Shown here piece after piece: positions 36,901-47,637 of a stretch of DNA of 64,000 bases. The stretch covers positions 72,172,944-72,236,943 of the forward strand of contig OX419755.1 of assembly GCA_948567375.1 (NCBI GenBank), given 5' to 3'. The notes below the pieces were generated by a model. It did not search any database, had not been told where the DNA came from, and worked only from the letters and a program-made list of their open reading frames with translations. The translations under genes and the position numbers were made by a program. This DNA comes from Lunularia cruciata. Lineage: Eukaryota; Streptophyta; Marchantiopsida; Lunulariales; Lunulariaceae. Each line of letters starts with the position of its first letter. Within the stretch, counting starts at the first letter, position 1.

Positions 36901-37249
36901 AAAGATGTCTTGATACTCTTGAACCAACAAAAAATATTCTTTGTACTCTTTCAAAGAGACTTGAGATAGTCTTTAGCTATGATAACTTCTGGAAAATCCC
37001 TTGCACATGACTTACATAACTAGTTCCCAACAAGACTGATTGTTCCTCTCAATCTTTGGAATTGTCATACACTTTTGCTTTTTCTTCAACTTTGTAACAC
37101 TCCAAGTAGTTGATTGCATCTTCCTCCAAATAATATTTTGAGTTGTTTTCCTCTAAGGAAATGGTTTCTCCAAGATGAGAGGTTTTCTTCCAACACATTG
37201 TAACAATCTTTTGATCTACTACTTCATGACCTTGGAATTGGAGCTTATG

Positions 37250-37560
37250 TTGATAGCAATCTATATTCATCCAAGCTCCATATATTCAAGGTCTTCCTAT
37301 AAATAGAGGATAACTTGTCTTCATGACAAGAAAAAGAACAAATTAGTTCAAGTGGAAAGGTTCTCCACCTATTGTAGTCAAGATGTTAGACAATAATTCC
37401 AAAGGTCTCCTCCGGGTTTGATTTGTAAATTTCAAGATCCAAAGTGTAGGCTCAAATATAGAGTATCCAAGATGATGAGTGGTCTCCTATATCATTACAT
37501 TGATTCTTGACCCAAAGTCTATGGGAGCATACTTAATTACATAACCTACTATCTCCACTT
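37250..37560 (-). pseudogene. Protease of element D (Athila/Tat type)
   Basis: Read through stops: IDFGSRINVM (active site DFG at 37519-37511; DxG), NQTRRRPLELL, and YPLFIGRPWIYGAWMNIDC. The ILGRPFL-like ending separates it from the proteases of A, B and F. Confidence 0.65.
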
Positions 37561-37789
37561 CTACTTTTGGTGAACCCAAATCTTCTAAGATAAGATAAGT
37601 AAATAAGTAGATAGGATAAGTGATGAACAATCCAGATATAAATAAGAGATTTCAAGTATTTTACTTAGTTGTTGGATTTCTTTGGTGAGAAATAGGAAAA
37701 TCTATATAGGGCTTTAGCTCAATGCATTTTAATTTCACTTTTTGGTAATCAAGGAAATTAGCAAAAGGAACTTCTAAACTCTCTAACAC

Positions 37790-38240
37790 TTTTTTTCTAC
37801 ACATTGAGTATTGATTGGATGATTATTTTGAGTAGTCGTGAGGACCTTGAAGTATGAACGTAGGTGCTTTAGTGTAGGAAGGCATTTATACTTGTTTGAA
37901 ATGTTTGATTCCTAGGGTTCTGAAGAAGTGAGGAAGTATATGGAAGTGTTCAAGGTAATTTGGAGCATTGAAGGTAACAAAAAATATAAAGCAAGTCAAT
38001 CAATCAATACAAAGATTCCTTTGGAGTTGCGCCTTCTAGGAAGTGTGTGGCCATTGGAGTGGAAGCCTTTGGCATGAAGTGACCTTTGGTATGAAGTGAA
38101 TTTTAGCATGAAGTGACCCATCACCTTCAAGAATAATTTGGAAGAGATTTGTAGTGAAGTGATTTTTTCTCTTTCTTGTAGTGCACCATACGTGGTTAGA
38201 CTATGCCCAAGAGGTTAATAATAAAGAACCATTATATGTG
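37790..38240 (+). repeat. LTR-like repeat H, copy 1
   Basis: Aligns in the same orientation with 44760-45200 over about 430 bp: GTAGTxGTGAGGA at the left, GCGCCTTCTAGGAAG in the middle, TGCCCAAGAGGTTAATAA at the right. The second copy leads to a primer binding site at 45318, so the repeat is probably an LTR. Confidence 0.65.
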
Positions 38241-40429
38241 ATATTTTTCTTCAATTCTAGCCAATTTCAACCCGTTTCCAAGCTATCACAAGTTCCATGC
38301 AGCACATGCATAAGGAGCTCATTATGCCAATTTAGCCTAGTCATTTGACCTCATTAGATTTAATATTAACTATTTGTAGGAGACAACTTCTTGCAGCCAA
38401 GTTGGTAGTTGGATGAATGACAAGTCTATTGCTTACTTTTATATTATAGTAGTGGTAACATTAGCTCAGTATAGTTAGTGACTATATCATTGCTATAAGC
38501 ATTCAATCATTGCATGACTTAGCATGTTGAGTTACTAGAGAGGAAGATCTTTAATAAGAGCAAGCAACAAATGGATTTTAATACCAACATCACAAAAACA
38601 TCAAAGGTATCTAAGCATATCTTTTTAGGTCAAGCTAGGGACCTGAGTTGCTTGACATGGAGATTGGGTATTAGATTGGTTGAGCAACTTGTGAAGTAAT
38701 CAATAGGTATTATTTTTGTGAGCTTTGAGCCTACTATGACAATATAAGCACATGTTGAGAGTGGTATGATAAGTAAGCTTGGTATTCTTGGCACAAACTA
38801 GTGATTAATAGTGAGAATATTCTACTTGAGGTACATCAAAGTGAGTATGATATACTTGAAATACACACTTGGTCTACTTAGAATATAGTCACATGATGTG
38901 TGGAGTTTGTGGCTAGAGCAAAGAGTTTTTTTGTGATGTTATGGACTCTTGTAGTTGGATGCATGATAGTATTGCTCTTGAGATTTGTGTGTAGCAACCA
39001 TTCATTATGTCTTCCACCCCTACTATGGTTACAAAGTACACTTGGGAGCTAGATATTGGACAATAGAAGATAGACAAATACTTGGGGGGTTCTTGAAGAG
39101 CTACACAAGTTGTTTTACTTTCATTATGAAAGCGTATGTGCTTTAAAGGACCTAATATTTTGATTAAGTTGACTAATACTACACTAGTCTTCTACTTATT
39201 TAAAGATATATTGATTTGGAGAGAGCTTTGATTTAGAGTAAAATGCAAGATCTATTCAAAGATGTTTTGGTTGAAAAACCTCACATGGAGAGTATTTTGT
39301 TGTTACAATGATACTTGTAACATTCATTTGAGAATATATGATCTATTGGGATATTTAGTTTGATATAGCAAGTTTTTGAAAGATATTTTTTACATAGATT
39401 TTAATTAAAATTTTAAATTAGATATGATTAGCTAGAGTTAGGAATAGCCAAGATAGAAATAATCTTATTTGGAGACATTGAAAGAATAAGCACCAATAAT
39501 TTGGATTTTAGTATAAAATTTTGTATTATTGCTAGACGTTTAGTTTTGAGGGAAGAACTAAGCACTCTTGGATCCAAGAGCTTTTTTGGTATGGGTTTTT
39601 CTATAGTTCAAGGATAGCCTATGTTAAGGGATCCTTGACTTAATTTTATGTCAAGATAAGCCCGCATGCTTATGTGGATTCTTCCCATGACTTTTCTCTT
39701 GTGATGATTTTTGGCCTAGTAAATTGAGTTATTCTAGTAATTAGTAACTTTTGGATGTAAAATTTTCACAAGCATATAAGCTAAGGATGGAAAAATACTC
39801 ATCATCATTTTATTTGAAGATAAATCTCTCTAAGTTCTCCAATTAGAAAATGGCTAGAGTCTTGGAGTTGCTTTGGAGTTTTTGTCTTGAAGGTGTGTCC
39901 TAAGGCTTGGTTCTTTGCCTTCTTAGTTCTTGGTATGTTACCTTAATTCTCATTAGAGTTTCATTCTAAGTGAGAAACAAGCTAGCTCATATGTATGGTT
40001 TTTTTCTTGGAATCTCTTTAGAAGGCATGAGAATGTTTTGTATACAATTCTATATTAGATTAAAGAAGACTATGAAAGCTCACTTTGAGAATATGTTATT
40101 GGAGGAGAAAATTGAATTTATGCTAGCAAAACTAGATTTATTTCCTAGACCTTCTAGTTCATTACAATATTTGTGAGATGAAATTTTACATCTTGTACAT
40201 TGGAGTGTACTCTAAGAGATTGTGTAAGGTAAATTTGCAACTTTCTGAGATTAACTTAATTTTGGGAAGAATTTCAAGTTTGAGATATGGACTTGACATT
40301 TTTATAGAATAGATTAATCTATCTTCTTTCTTTAACTTGGATCACTTGAAATTACAATGAGAACCTCTCTATAGGGTCAAGTGCTCCTTAGGAGATCTTA
40401 GATTCAACTTGGTATGCAAAGATCCTTAG

Positions 40430-40800
40430 GAATTTAGATCTTCAAGCATGTCCCATCAATTATGGATTAAGGATGATGCAAAAGATCAAGATAGCATTAT
40501 GTGCAATTGATATGTTTTATCAATGGTGGTTCTTTTGAGGAGGGGTAAAGGACTCTATTATTGAGTTCCAAAGAGCTATGGATACGATACTAACAAGATT
40601 TAATTTTGCTTGGTATTACATTGATGATATTTTGGTCAATAGTGATATTGTGGAGGAGTATGAGAGATATTTGTTGAAGGTGTTTTAGAGGTTCACATCT
40701 CATGTAATCAAATTACATCTTAGGAGGTGTAAATTCTTTCAAGAGCAAGTTGAGTATTTGGATCACTTTATCTACCTTGGTGGACTTGTTCAATAAAAAA
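40430..40800 (+). pseudogene. Reverse transcriptase core of element E
   Basis: The translated block IEFQRAMDTILTRFNFAWYY then IDDILVNSD fits the gypsy RT palm (FQRxMDxxL...YIDDILVxS). It continues with LRRCKFFQEQVEYLDHFI, the LxxxKCxFFxxxVEYLGH block. Stops follow in the next part. Confidence 0.85.
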
Positions 40801-41195
40801 AGGTAGAGGCCATTGCATGTATTATTCAACCTATAGATTTGAGTAGTTGTAAACATTCCTTAGATTAGTAAACTTATATTATTGATATATTAGAAGGTTT
40901 AGATTAATTGTCAAGGCCTTGACAAAGTTGAACAAGCTTTGCACATGAGTTGTATGAGAATCAGCAAGAGAGAGATTTTGTAAAACTCAAGGAGAAGTTC
41001 ACATTCTCTTTGAACCTCAAGATTGCTATCAGAGGATGCTCATTCTAAGTTCATATCCATTGGAGCATATTAGAGCTTGGGACAATGCTCAACAAAAAAA
41101 TGATGAGGGGAAATAATTTGTGATATTTTATACTAGTCACAAACATCTGATCAAAGATGAAGTATATATAAGAAAGAATGTTTGGTAGTACTATG

Positions 41196-41620
41196 TGTAA
41201 CAATATGGAGTTTAGCAACGTAGTTAGTAAGGCTAACAAAGTAGAGAATAAGCCAAATTAACCTAGAATATTCTAGAAGCATCTAGGAAGCTTCTTGGGA
41301 AGCTTCCCAACTAGCTAACTTGCACCCCAAGCAAATAGCTTCTAAAAGGAAGCTTCTAGAAGCTTCTTACTAGCTTAGCTTGCACACCAAGTAGGCGGCT
41401 TCTAGAAGGAAGCTTCTTGAGAAGCTTCCTAGTTAACTTGGCTTGCACTCTAAGAAAGCGGCTCAAGGAAGCTTCTTGAGAACCTTCTCAAGGGCTTTGT
41501 ATGCTACCTATAAATACCAAAGCCAAAGCTCATGCTAGGCATTTGGAGTTTTCCCTCATTCAAGCATCCCAATGTGAGCTTCCATTCTTCTATTTCTCTC
41601 CTTGGTCTTGGTCTTTTACA
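41196..41620 (+). mobile_element. Solo LTR of the heat-shock-element family
   Basis: A complete 425-bp solo LTR, from TGTAACAATATGG to CTTTTACA, flanked by perfect 5-bp target duplications CTATG (41191-41195 and 41621-41625). It is the plus-strand copy of the LTRs at 1813-2204 and 5169-5589 and the best kept. A TATAAATA box lies at 41509-41516. Upstream are perfect heat-shock elements at 41266-41278 (GAAtaTTCtaGAA) and 41349-41366 (GAAgcTTCtaGAAgcTTC), with more GAA/TTC clusters at 41400-41428 and 41468-41487. It interrupts the RNase H of element E. Confidence 0.93.
41266..41487 (+). promoter_or_regulatory. Array of heat-shock elements in the solo LTR
   Basis: Heat-shock factors bind at least three alternating GAA and TTC units spaced by two bases. 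Seen here: three units at 41266-41278, four units at 41349-41366, TTCtaGAA at 41400-41407, paired GAAgcTTC units separated by four bases at 41409-41428, and GAAgcTTC plus GAAccTTC at 41468-41487. The last is about 22 bp before the TATA box at 41509. Binding and heat response are inferred from the motif alone. Confidence 0.75.
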
Positions 41621-41774
41621 CTATGGATGGTAGCATATTTTTGATATCGTGTGTTTGGAAACCTCTTCACTCGTTTGGAAAGCACTTCACTCTCATTATA
41701 GGTTATCAACCATTAAAGTGGTTGATGGAGTTTGAAAAGCTTTTAGGAAGGCTTTATCATGTCCTTTTCAATGC

Positions 41775-42290
41775 CTATGTTAGGACACTTGAGTTATTAT
41801 CTTGGTGGTTGCAATTGTATGTGTAGCTTTTAATAGACTGCTTAATGGTGGTTACTTATAGTCTTGGGTTTCCTTAAGCACTTGTAGAACCACCATTCAC
41901 ACTATCAATAACATTGGATGTGTTGTTAGGGTTGGGTTTCTTGGTTCCCCAAGAAGAGGTATACCTCAAAGTGGAGCATTAAAGAGCTCACTTCTTTTTT
42001 GTTGAGCCTTATGAGCTTATGGCTATAATGGAGAAAATTGGTGCATATAGTTTGGATCATATGATGCTAGAGTAGGCTTTTCAATTTTATGTGTTTTTGG
42101 TGGAGTATATAATGCTTATTGGTTTCCCAAGAAGAGGTATACCTCAAAGAAGAGTTTTAGAAAACTCACTTCTTTTGTATTGAGCCTCTTGAGCTCATGG
42201 CTATGATAGATAAAAGCCTATGAGTGTAATTTAGATCATATGGTGCTAAAGTGGGTTTTGCTTTATTAAGAGTAATTGCATGTGCTTTTT
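41775..42290 (+). repeat. Dispersed repeat, copy 2, partly duplicated
   Basis: Partner of 30070-30430. The block around TTCCCAAGAAGAGGTATACC (about 41945 and 42125) followed by TCAAAG and an ACTCACTTCTTTT-GTTGAGCCT tail occurs twice here in tandem, about 180 bp apart. Confidence 0.65.
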
Positions 42291-44760
42291 AGTAGAGTAT
42301 GTAACTTTCTGATTTGTGATTATTTTGGCACTTACAAAAAAATTTGTAACCTCCTTTATAAGGTGTGCTTCTATAGTATATAACGCATCAATATATGTTA
42401 TATGGCAGATAAGATATACACACAATAGTACTAATACTACCACTAACAAACCTAATTAGTACCCCCAATATGGAAAATATGCAATCCTATACCCACCTGA
42501 CCACCAAAATATAGTTTAATTCTACCATTTTATATGTAATTAGGATTTTTTAACAACAATTCTAATTTGCAACTTCATTACATAACTAACTCCAAGTTGC
42601 ATTTAGCATTTTAATTTTGAATTTCATTACAATGAACATTATTACCAAAGCATTATTACATTTTTCCATAAGATATTTTTGTTAATATATTCCTTTCATA
42701 CAATGGTTTCTTTGATGAACTATTTGCATCTTGAGTTTAATATTCTACTCAATATAGTTGAAATTTATAATTAGATAATGTAGTTTTTCTTATTTGAAAT
42801 ATTTTCTTATGTATTGATGAACTAGAACTGTGAGTGTTATAATTTCCAGAATATTATTGATATAATTAACTTAGGGTATGGAATCCATTAAAAATTCATC
42901 AATGGAAGCCATGAAAAATTCAAAAAAGTAGAACACCATGAAAATATGATCTTCTTATTTCCATCAGAAGAAATATAGAGAAATCAGCCAACCCTACCAG
43001 TAATATAATTTAGATATCTGAGTTTACAACCTATATCAACATTTTTTTGTATATATGTAAAAACATTGATTAACTTCTTGTATTCCAAGAAATTTATTTT
43101 TTGGAAAACAGTAAAAAATAAATTATAATTTATTACATCAATTATAATTCAATATTCAAGATATTTTATACTTCTTACCTCCAAGTTTAATATAATACCT
43201 CAGTCAAGTACAGCTTTGTCATAGTGACTATGCACTAATGTACTTTATGCATTGTAAGCTTAATATTCAATCTACCACAAACTACAATTACAATGTAGTT
43301 CTAATCAAATTTATTATAATCACAATTTGGACTTGATAAAGTCAAAATATAAGATATAAATACTATATAATAATAATTTTACTTTAATACCTAATTTGAA
43401 GAAATTTAAATAATTATAATCTTTTATATTATGTTATCAAAAATTTAAGATAAGTTAAAGAGTCCAAATGATAAAAAAGTTATTTGTGATAATATTTAGA
43501 AAGAAATTGCTAAAAAATGCTTATAAAGTGAAGAGATTATAATGTAAAGTCCATTCAATCATTTCTCTCTCATTATGCTCCTCCTTAAACATTGTTTAGT
43601 TAAAAAGACATACTTATGTAAATATTTTCATTTGAGGTTGCATTATAATGAATGTTCTAGAACCCAAAAGGAAGGCGCCTAAAACCTAAAACTTAAAATC
43701 ATGCAAAATTGGCAATAAGATTAGATTTTAAGGTATCATGGTAGATACTCTATAACTCAAAGCAAAGGCATTAAATAAAAATTTTATATGGAGGAAATTG
43801 AAAATTACTAAAATATTAGATCACCCATAGTAAATAATTAACTCTCAAAATCATAAAAGAAGATTGTTACAATATAATTGACATGTTTGACAGTGAAAAG
43901 ATCATACTTTTCTCATCTAACATGAGGAATACTTACAATAAAACTAAAGCAATGACAAGTAAGAAAGTAGTAAAGGATATGTAAGAAGAATAATGATTAG
44001 AAAGAGAGCTCCTAGTAATAGTAAAAAATGGAAGAAGACTTAGAAACTTTTATTTAATTTGATAACCAATGACCATGAATGTTTATCTACACACTAAAGA
44101 TAGGAGATGAACCTAGAGATTTTCATTTCTCAATTTAATTTTATAAAATAATTTTTAGTTATATTATCACTTAAATGTTGTAATTCCTTCCAAACATAAA
44201 TTTACAAACCAAAGAAGAAGCTACAAGTACAAACAAGAAGAATCTTTCCAAGATCTTTGGGATCAGTTAATGAAGATTGCAAAGAATGCAACCAAAGACA
44301 AGATGACTACTCCTTAGAATAGTTAGTGGCAAAGGTAATTCTTTGCAATAGTATTTGGAGCCAAAGAAACCTTCTTAGTTGTATAGACCTTTGTAGTTGT
44401 AAATACCTTTGGGGAGGAGAGCCTTTGGAGTTGTATAAACCTTTGTAGTTGTCACCTTCAGAGTTGTAAGTCCAAAGGTATGTAAATTTTATATGTTTAT
44501 TGGAGAACAACTTTCTTGATATATGTAAGGTACCTAATTAACCTGCATGTGCTTAGGATAAGATAGGATTGGAAACAAATTGCACAGTATATATGTAGGC
44601 AAAAGGTCTTTGGAGTAATTCCACAATTAGATCTCTTTGGGATTGTGCTTGAGAAAGAATTGAAGGCTTAAGCCCAATGTAAGTCAAGTTCATTATTTAT
44701 TTATCTAAGTTCAACAAGAGATCTCTAAGGTCTTTATTGCTCATTGCTTGCAATCTGAGT
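42290..44760. other. AT-rich DNA without recognised genes
   Basis: Stop-rich, CpG-poor sequence with no domain found. Around 44340-44480 there are short imperfect repeats of CTTTGGAGTTGTA and CCTTTGTAGTTGT type. Nothing else is supported. Confidence 0.5.
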
Positions 44761-45315
44761 ATTGGTGAATGCTTCTATTGAGTAGTGGTGAGGAATCTTT
44801 TCAATAGGATCATAGGTGCTTGAGTGTAAGGAGGCATTTGTACTTGTAAGGATCCATAGGGTTATGAAGGAGCAAAGACACTATATTGAAGGTTCATAGA
44901 TGAGTAAGAGCAATGAAAGTACCATGAAATCAAAGGAAAAATACATTTGGCCAAAATGAAAACTCAGACTTGTGCCTTCTAGGAAGAGTAACATGTAACC
45001 TTTGGAGTTGACGTCTTTGGGGTGGAGTGGCCTTTGGAGTAGAGTCAGTCCTCACTTTCAAGACTTACTTGGAATCAATTTGTAGTGAAAGTGATCTTTA
45101 GTTTTTGGTTTTTTGTAGTGTGCCACAAGAGATGACACTACACTATTCTGGGAGGAGTTCTTGCCCAAGAGGTTATAAACACAATAATAAACTAACTATA
45201 AGATAGTGACACTTCTATTCAATTCTAGCTAGTTTTTTTACTCATATCTTTGAGGGAACAACCTATTACTTACCAATATATCACTTTTTGGTTGACACTA
45301 AGTTACCGCATACTT
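44760..45315 (+). mobile_element. LTR-like repeat H, copy 2 (end of a 5' LTR)
   Basis: Partner of 37790-38240. It continues past that similarity to about 45315, where a primer binding site follows. The tail (ACCTATTACTTACCAATATATC then ACTTTTTGGTTGACACTAAG) is repeated in diverged form at 45530-45670, so a second LTR end or a rearranged copy lies there. The start of the LTR could not be fixed. Confidence 0.6.
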
Positions 45316-45317
45316 TT

Positions 45318-45336
45318 TGGTGCCATTGATGGGGTA
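45318..45336 (+). other. Primer binding site of tRNA-Asp type (decayed)
   Basis: TGGTGCCATTGATGGGG resembles TGGCGCCGTTGCCGGGG, the site complementary to the 3' end of tRNA-Asp used by many plant Athila/Tat elements. Most differences are C-to-T or G-to-A at former CpG sites. Gag-like sequence should follow but is not readable. Confidence 0.6.
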
Positions 45337-45339
45337 CAT

Positions 45340-47637
45340 TCTTTGGAGGAGCAAGATATGAAGACAAACATGGCAATGATTATCATTAGATTCAGCATGA
45401 GGAGATATTTAGACAACTCATGACCTAAGAGCATTCAAGAGAAATCAGAAACCCAAAGTTGAGTGGTGTGCAGCACAAGAAAGAAAAGCTCAAGAAAAAT
45501 TTGATAATCTTCTAGGATTATTTCAAACACAAGAGGTTAAATATGCAATAATAAATGAGCTACAAGATTGTGACACTTTTCTTTAGTTCTAGCAATATCC
45601 GACCAATATCTTTGAGCAAACAACTTGTTACTTACCAATATGTCACTTTTTGGTTGACATTGGGTTACAACACTGAATAAAGATATTAACAAGGTTTTTC
45701 TGTCAATGGATAATGCTTTATGTCAAATACTTAGAAAAAATTAAACTATAAAAATTTAAATTATCTATGGGTTCAAATATATCAAGTTAACCAATGTGGA
45801 GATGGTATTCTTAAAAAATAAATACAACCAAATTTGTCCTCTAGATGCAACAATATTTAGTCTTGTGACCTGATATAGCTTAAATACTCAGATGGTAGAT
45901 TGTACATTGTAGCTTCTTGGAGGAAATAAAAAATCATCACCATTGAAAGCATCCATAAGATTAACAATTGTTTAATTATTCGGATATGACTCCCAGATTT
46001 ACAACAAGAACTTCATAAACACAACTATATGTTACATTGGGTATATCTGCTGTGATTCACTATCTCATGAACATATGTTTTTAACTCAAGATTTATATCT
46101 TAGCTGTATAGATGTACTTATCAATTGATAAATTGTTTTATATATAGTGTAAGTCATATTATTGATGATCTATGAGCTCAACCTAAGTTTTATTTGAATA
46201 TTTAGACTTTTGTGATAATGAATCTTATGTTTATGGATACCAAATGAACTTAAAAAGATTTCCACATATTAAATTCTTGCGTCATACCCATGTCTATGAG
46301 GACCACATCTCCAGAGTTTTAGTAGTAAATCTGGGATGCATGTGTAGACGATTAACTAGAACCAGATCCTTGACCACCCTATGAAAGCAGTTCAATTACT
46401 TGGAAGCTTATCCTAGAAGTAGAATAAACTCAAATTGACTTTTCGTGTTTGGTTAAAGTTGAACCTTGTCGATGGTTTCTTCAATACTATTTGTCATTTT
46501 GGTAGCAATATAAACTTCTTAGCTGATTTCGTGCTCTTAGGAAGTTTGTCTTCATCTTGAAAATTGTTGAAATTTACCATCTTTCCACATCGATATCTTT
46601 TGTTAGCTCGAATTCTACCACCATTGAAAAGAGTACTCCCAGCCTTTTCTCCAGTGGATCAGTTTATGCCGATCATTTAGAAAAGAACTCGTACTTTGTA
46701 CACCTCAGGCTACTTCTAGTGGTTACAGAATAGATCCAAAGGCCTGAAATCTGCAATGTTCCTTATGGACTTTCAGAAGAAGCACATCTTCATATGAGTT
46801 ATTCCTGCAGGTATGTTTGTAAACACATCAAGATAGTTGTGATGCTCGAGGAGACCATTGGAACTTCGTGCTATGTTAGTTAGTATCAATGAGCCTCCGA
46901 CTTCAGTTAGAGACTATTGATTTCATGTTCAGTTTGATGATCGGACGCAGTCCCCATACACGCGCAGAACACGTTCCTGTGGGCAGAATTAGATTCAGGT
47001 TGGAAACTGTTTGTTGACAAAGCGAAGATCTGTGCAGCTATCGTGCTAACGGTGTAAACGAGTGCTTATAAAATTCACATGAGATTCACTTCAAGATTGC
47101 ACTTGTGAAGTTTATCACACTCGAAATACGAGACTTTGGAAAGGAGGATCCATTAATGTCATTAGCATTAAGCCCTGTATATTCATCCAATTATCAGGGT
47201 TTATAATATTGACTTGTATTAAATGCAATCATCTGGTGTAGTGTGTGGTTCATTTGACTCAGAACATTATCGTATGTTTCTATTCTCGATCCTATCCGTG
47301 TCATATGCTTTAGGTCACGTCGCACTAATCGTAGGCAAGTGCCTGGAGTTTGTCTGTACAGTACACGTGAAGTTACCGACAGATAAGATTGATTACTTAA
47401 CCTCTTGGAAATTATTCGACTTCGTTAAACATAAGCATTTACTTCACTCCTAGTGGGAATAACGAACATAGCATAGCCACAATGATGGGTATGACGCAGA
47501 CAAGCTGATGTACTGTATTGATTAGAAACGCAACTCAATGGCATATCCAAATACAGCGCTCATGGAAACGTCAACTCCGTTTAAAGAATAACATTTGTGA
47601 TAAGCGTTTCCTGACTTGCCTGCTGAACCTGCATAAT
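45340..47637. other. Repeat edge and 3' flank of the PIG-U gene
   Basis: Up to about 46250 the sequence is repeat-like. From there CpGs are kept and composition becomes gene-like. No protein family was recognised in 46250-47637. It contains the 3' UTR of PIG-U next to 47637. Frames at 47223-47453 and 47518-47718 are not supported. Confidence 0.45.

Larger units (their letters stand above)
33700..37560 (-). mobile_element. Gypsy element D (Athila/Tat-like), split by LTR2
   Basis: A decayed gypsy element read right to left. The protease (about 37530-37250) has DFG at 37519-37511 and ends in LFIGRPW, the ILGRPxL style of Athila/Tat-like elements. RT runs from about 36900 to 36123, is interrupted by LTR2 (35538-36117), and resumes at 35537 with YYQRFINNYT. 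RNase H follows with IAIGVVLSQKD near 35330. Then comes the integrase zinc-binding region, with SYWWPTMYKDVHKYIRKCDS at about 34670-34600, and the integrase core below that. The 5' LTR is not identified. Confidence 0.8.
38240..41825 (+). mobile_element. Gypsy element E, split by a solo LTR
   Basis: A decayed plus-strand gypsy element. RT spans about 40200-40800 with YIDD at 40617-40628 (FAWYYIDDILVNSD), then a connection block. RNase H spans about 41030-41190 and resumes at 41626 after a solo LTR insertion (41196-41620). The final RNase H motif is kept as YQPLKWLMEFEKLLGRL. No integrase was found after it; at about 41800 the sequence passes into an unrelated repeat. Sequence from 38240 to 40200 probably holds gag and protease but is too decayed to assign. 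Confidence 0.75.
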
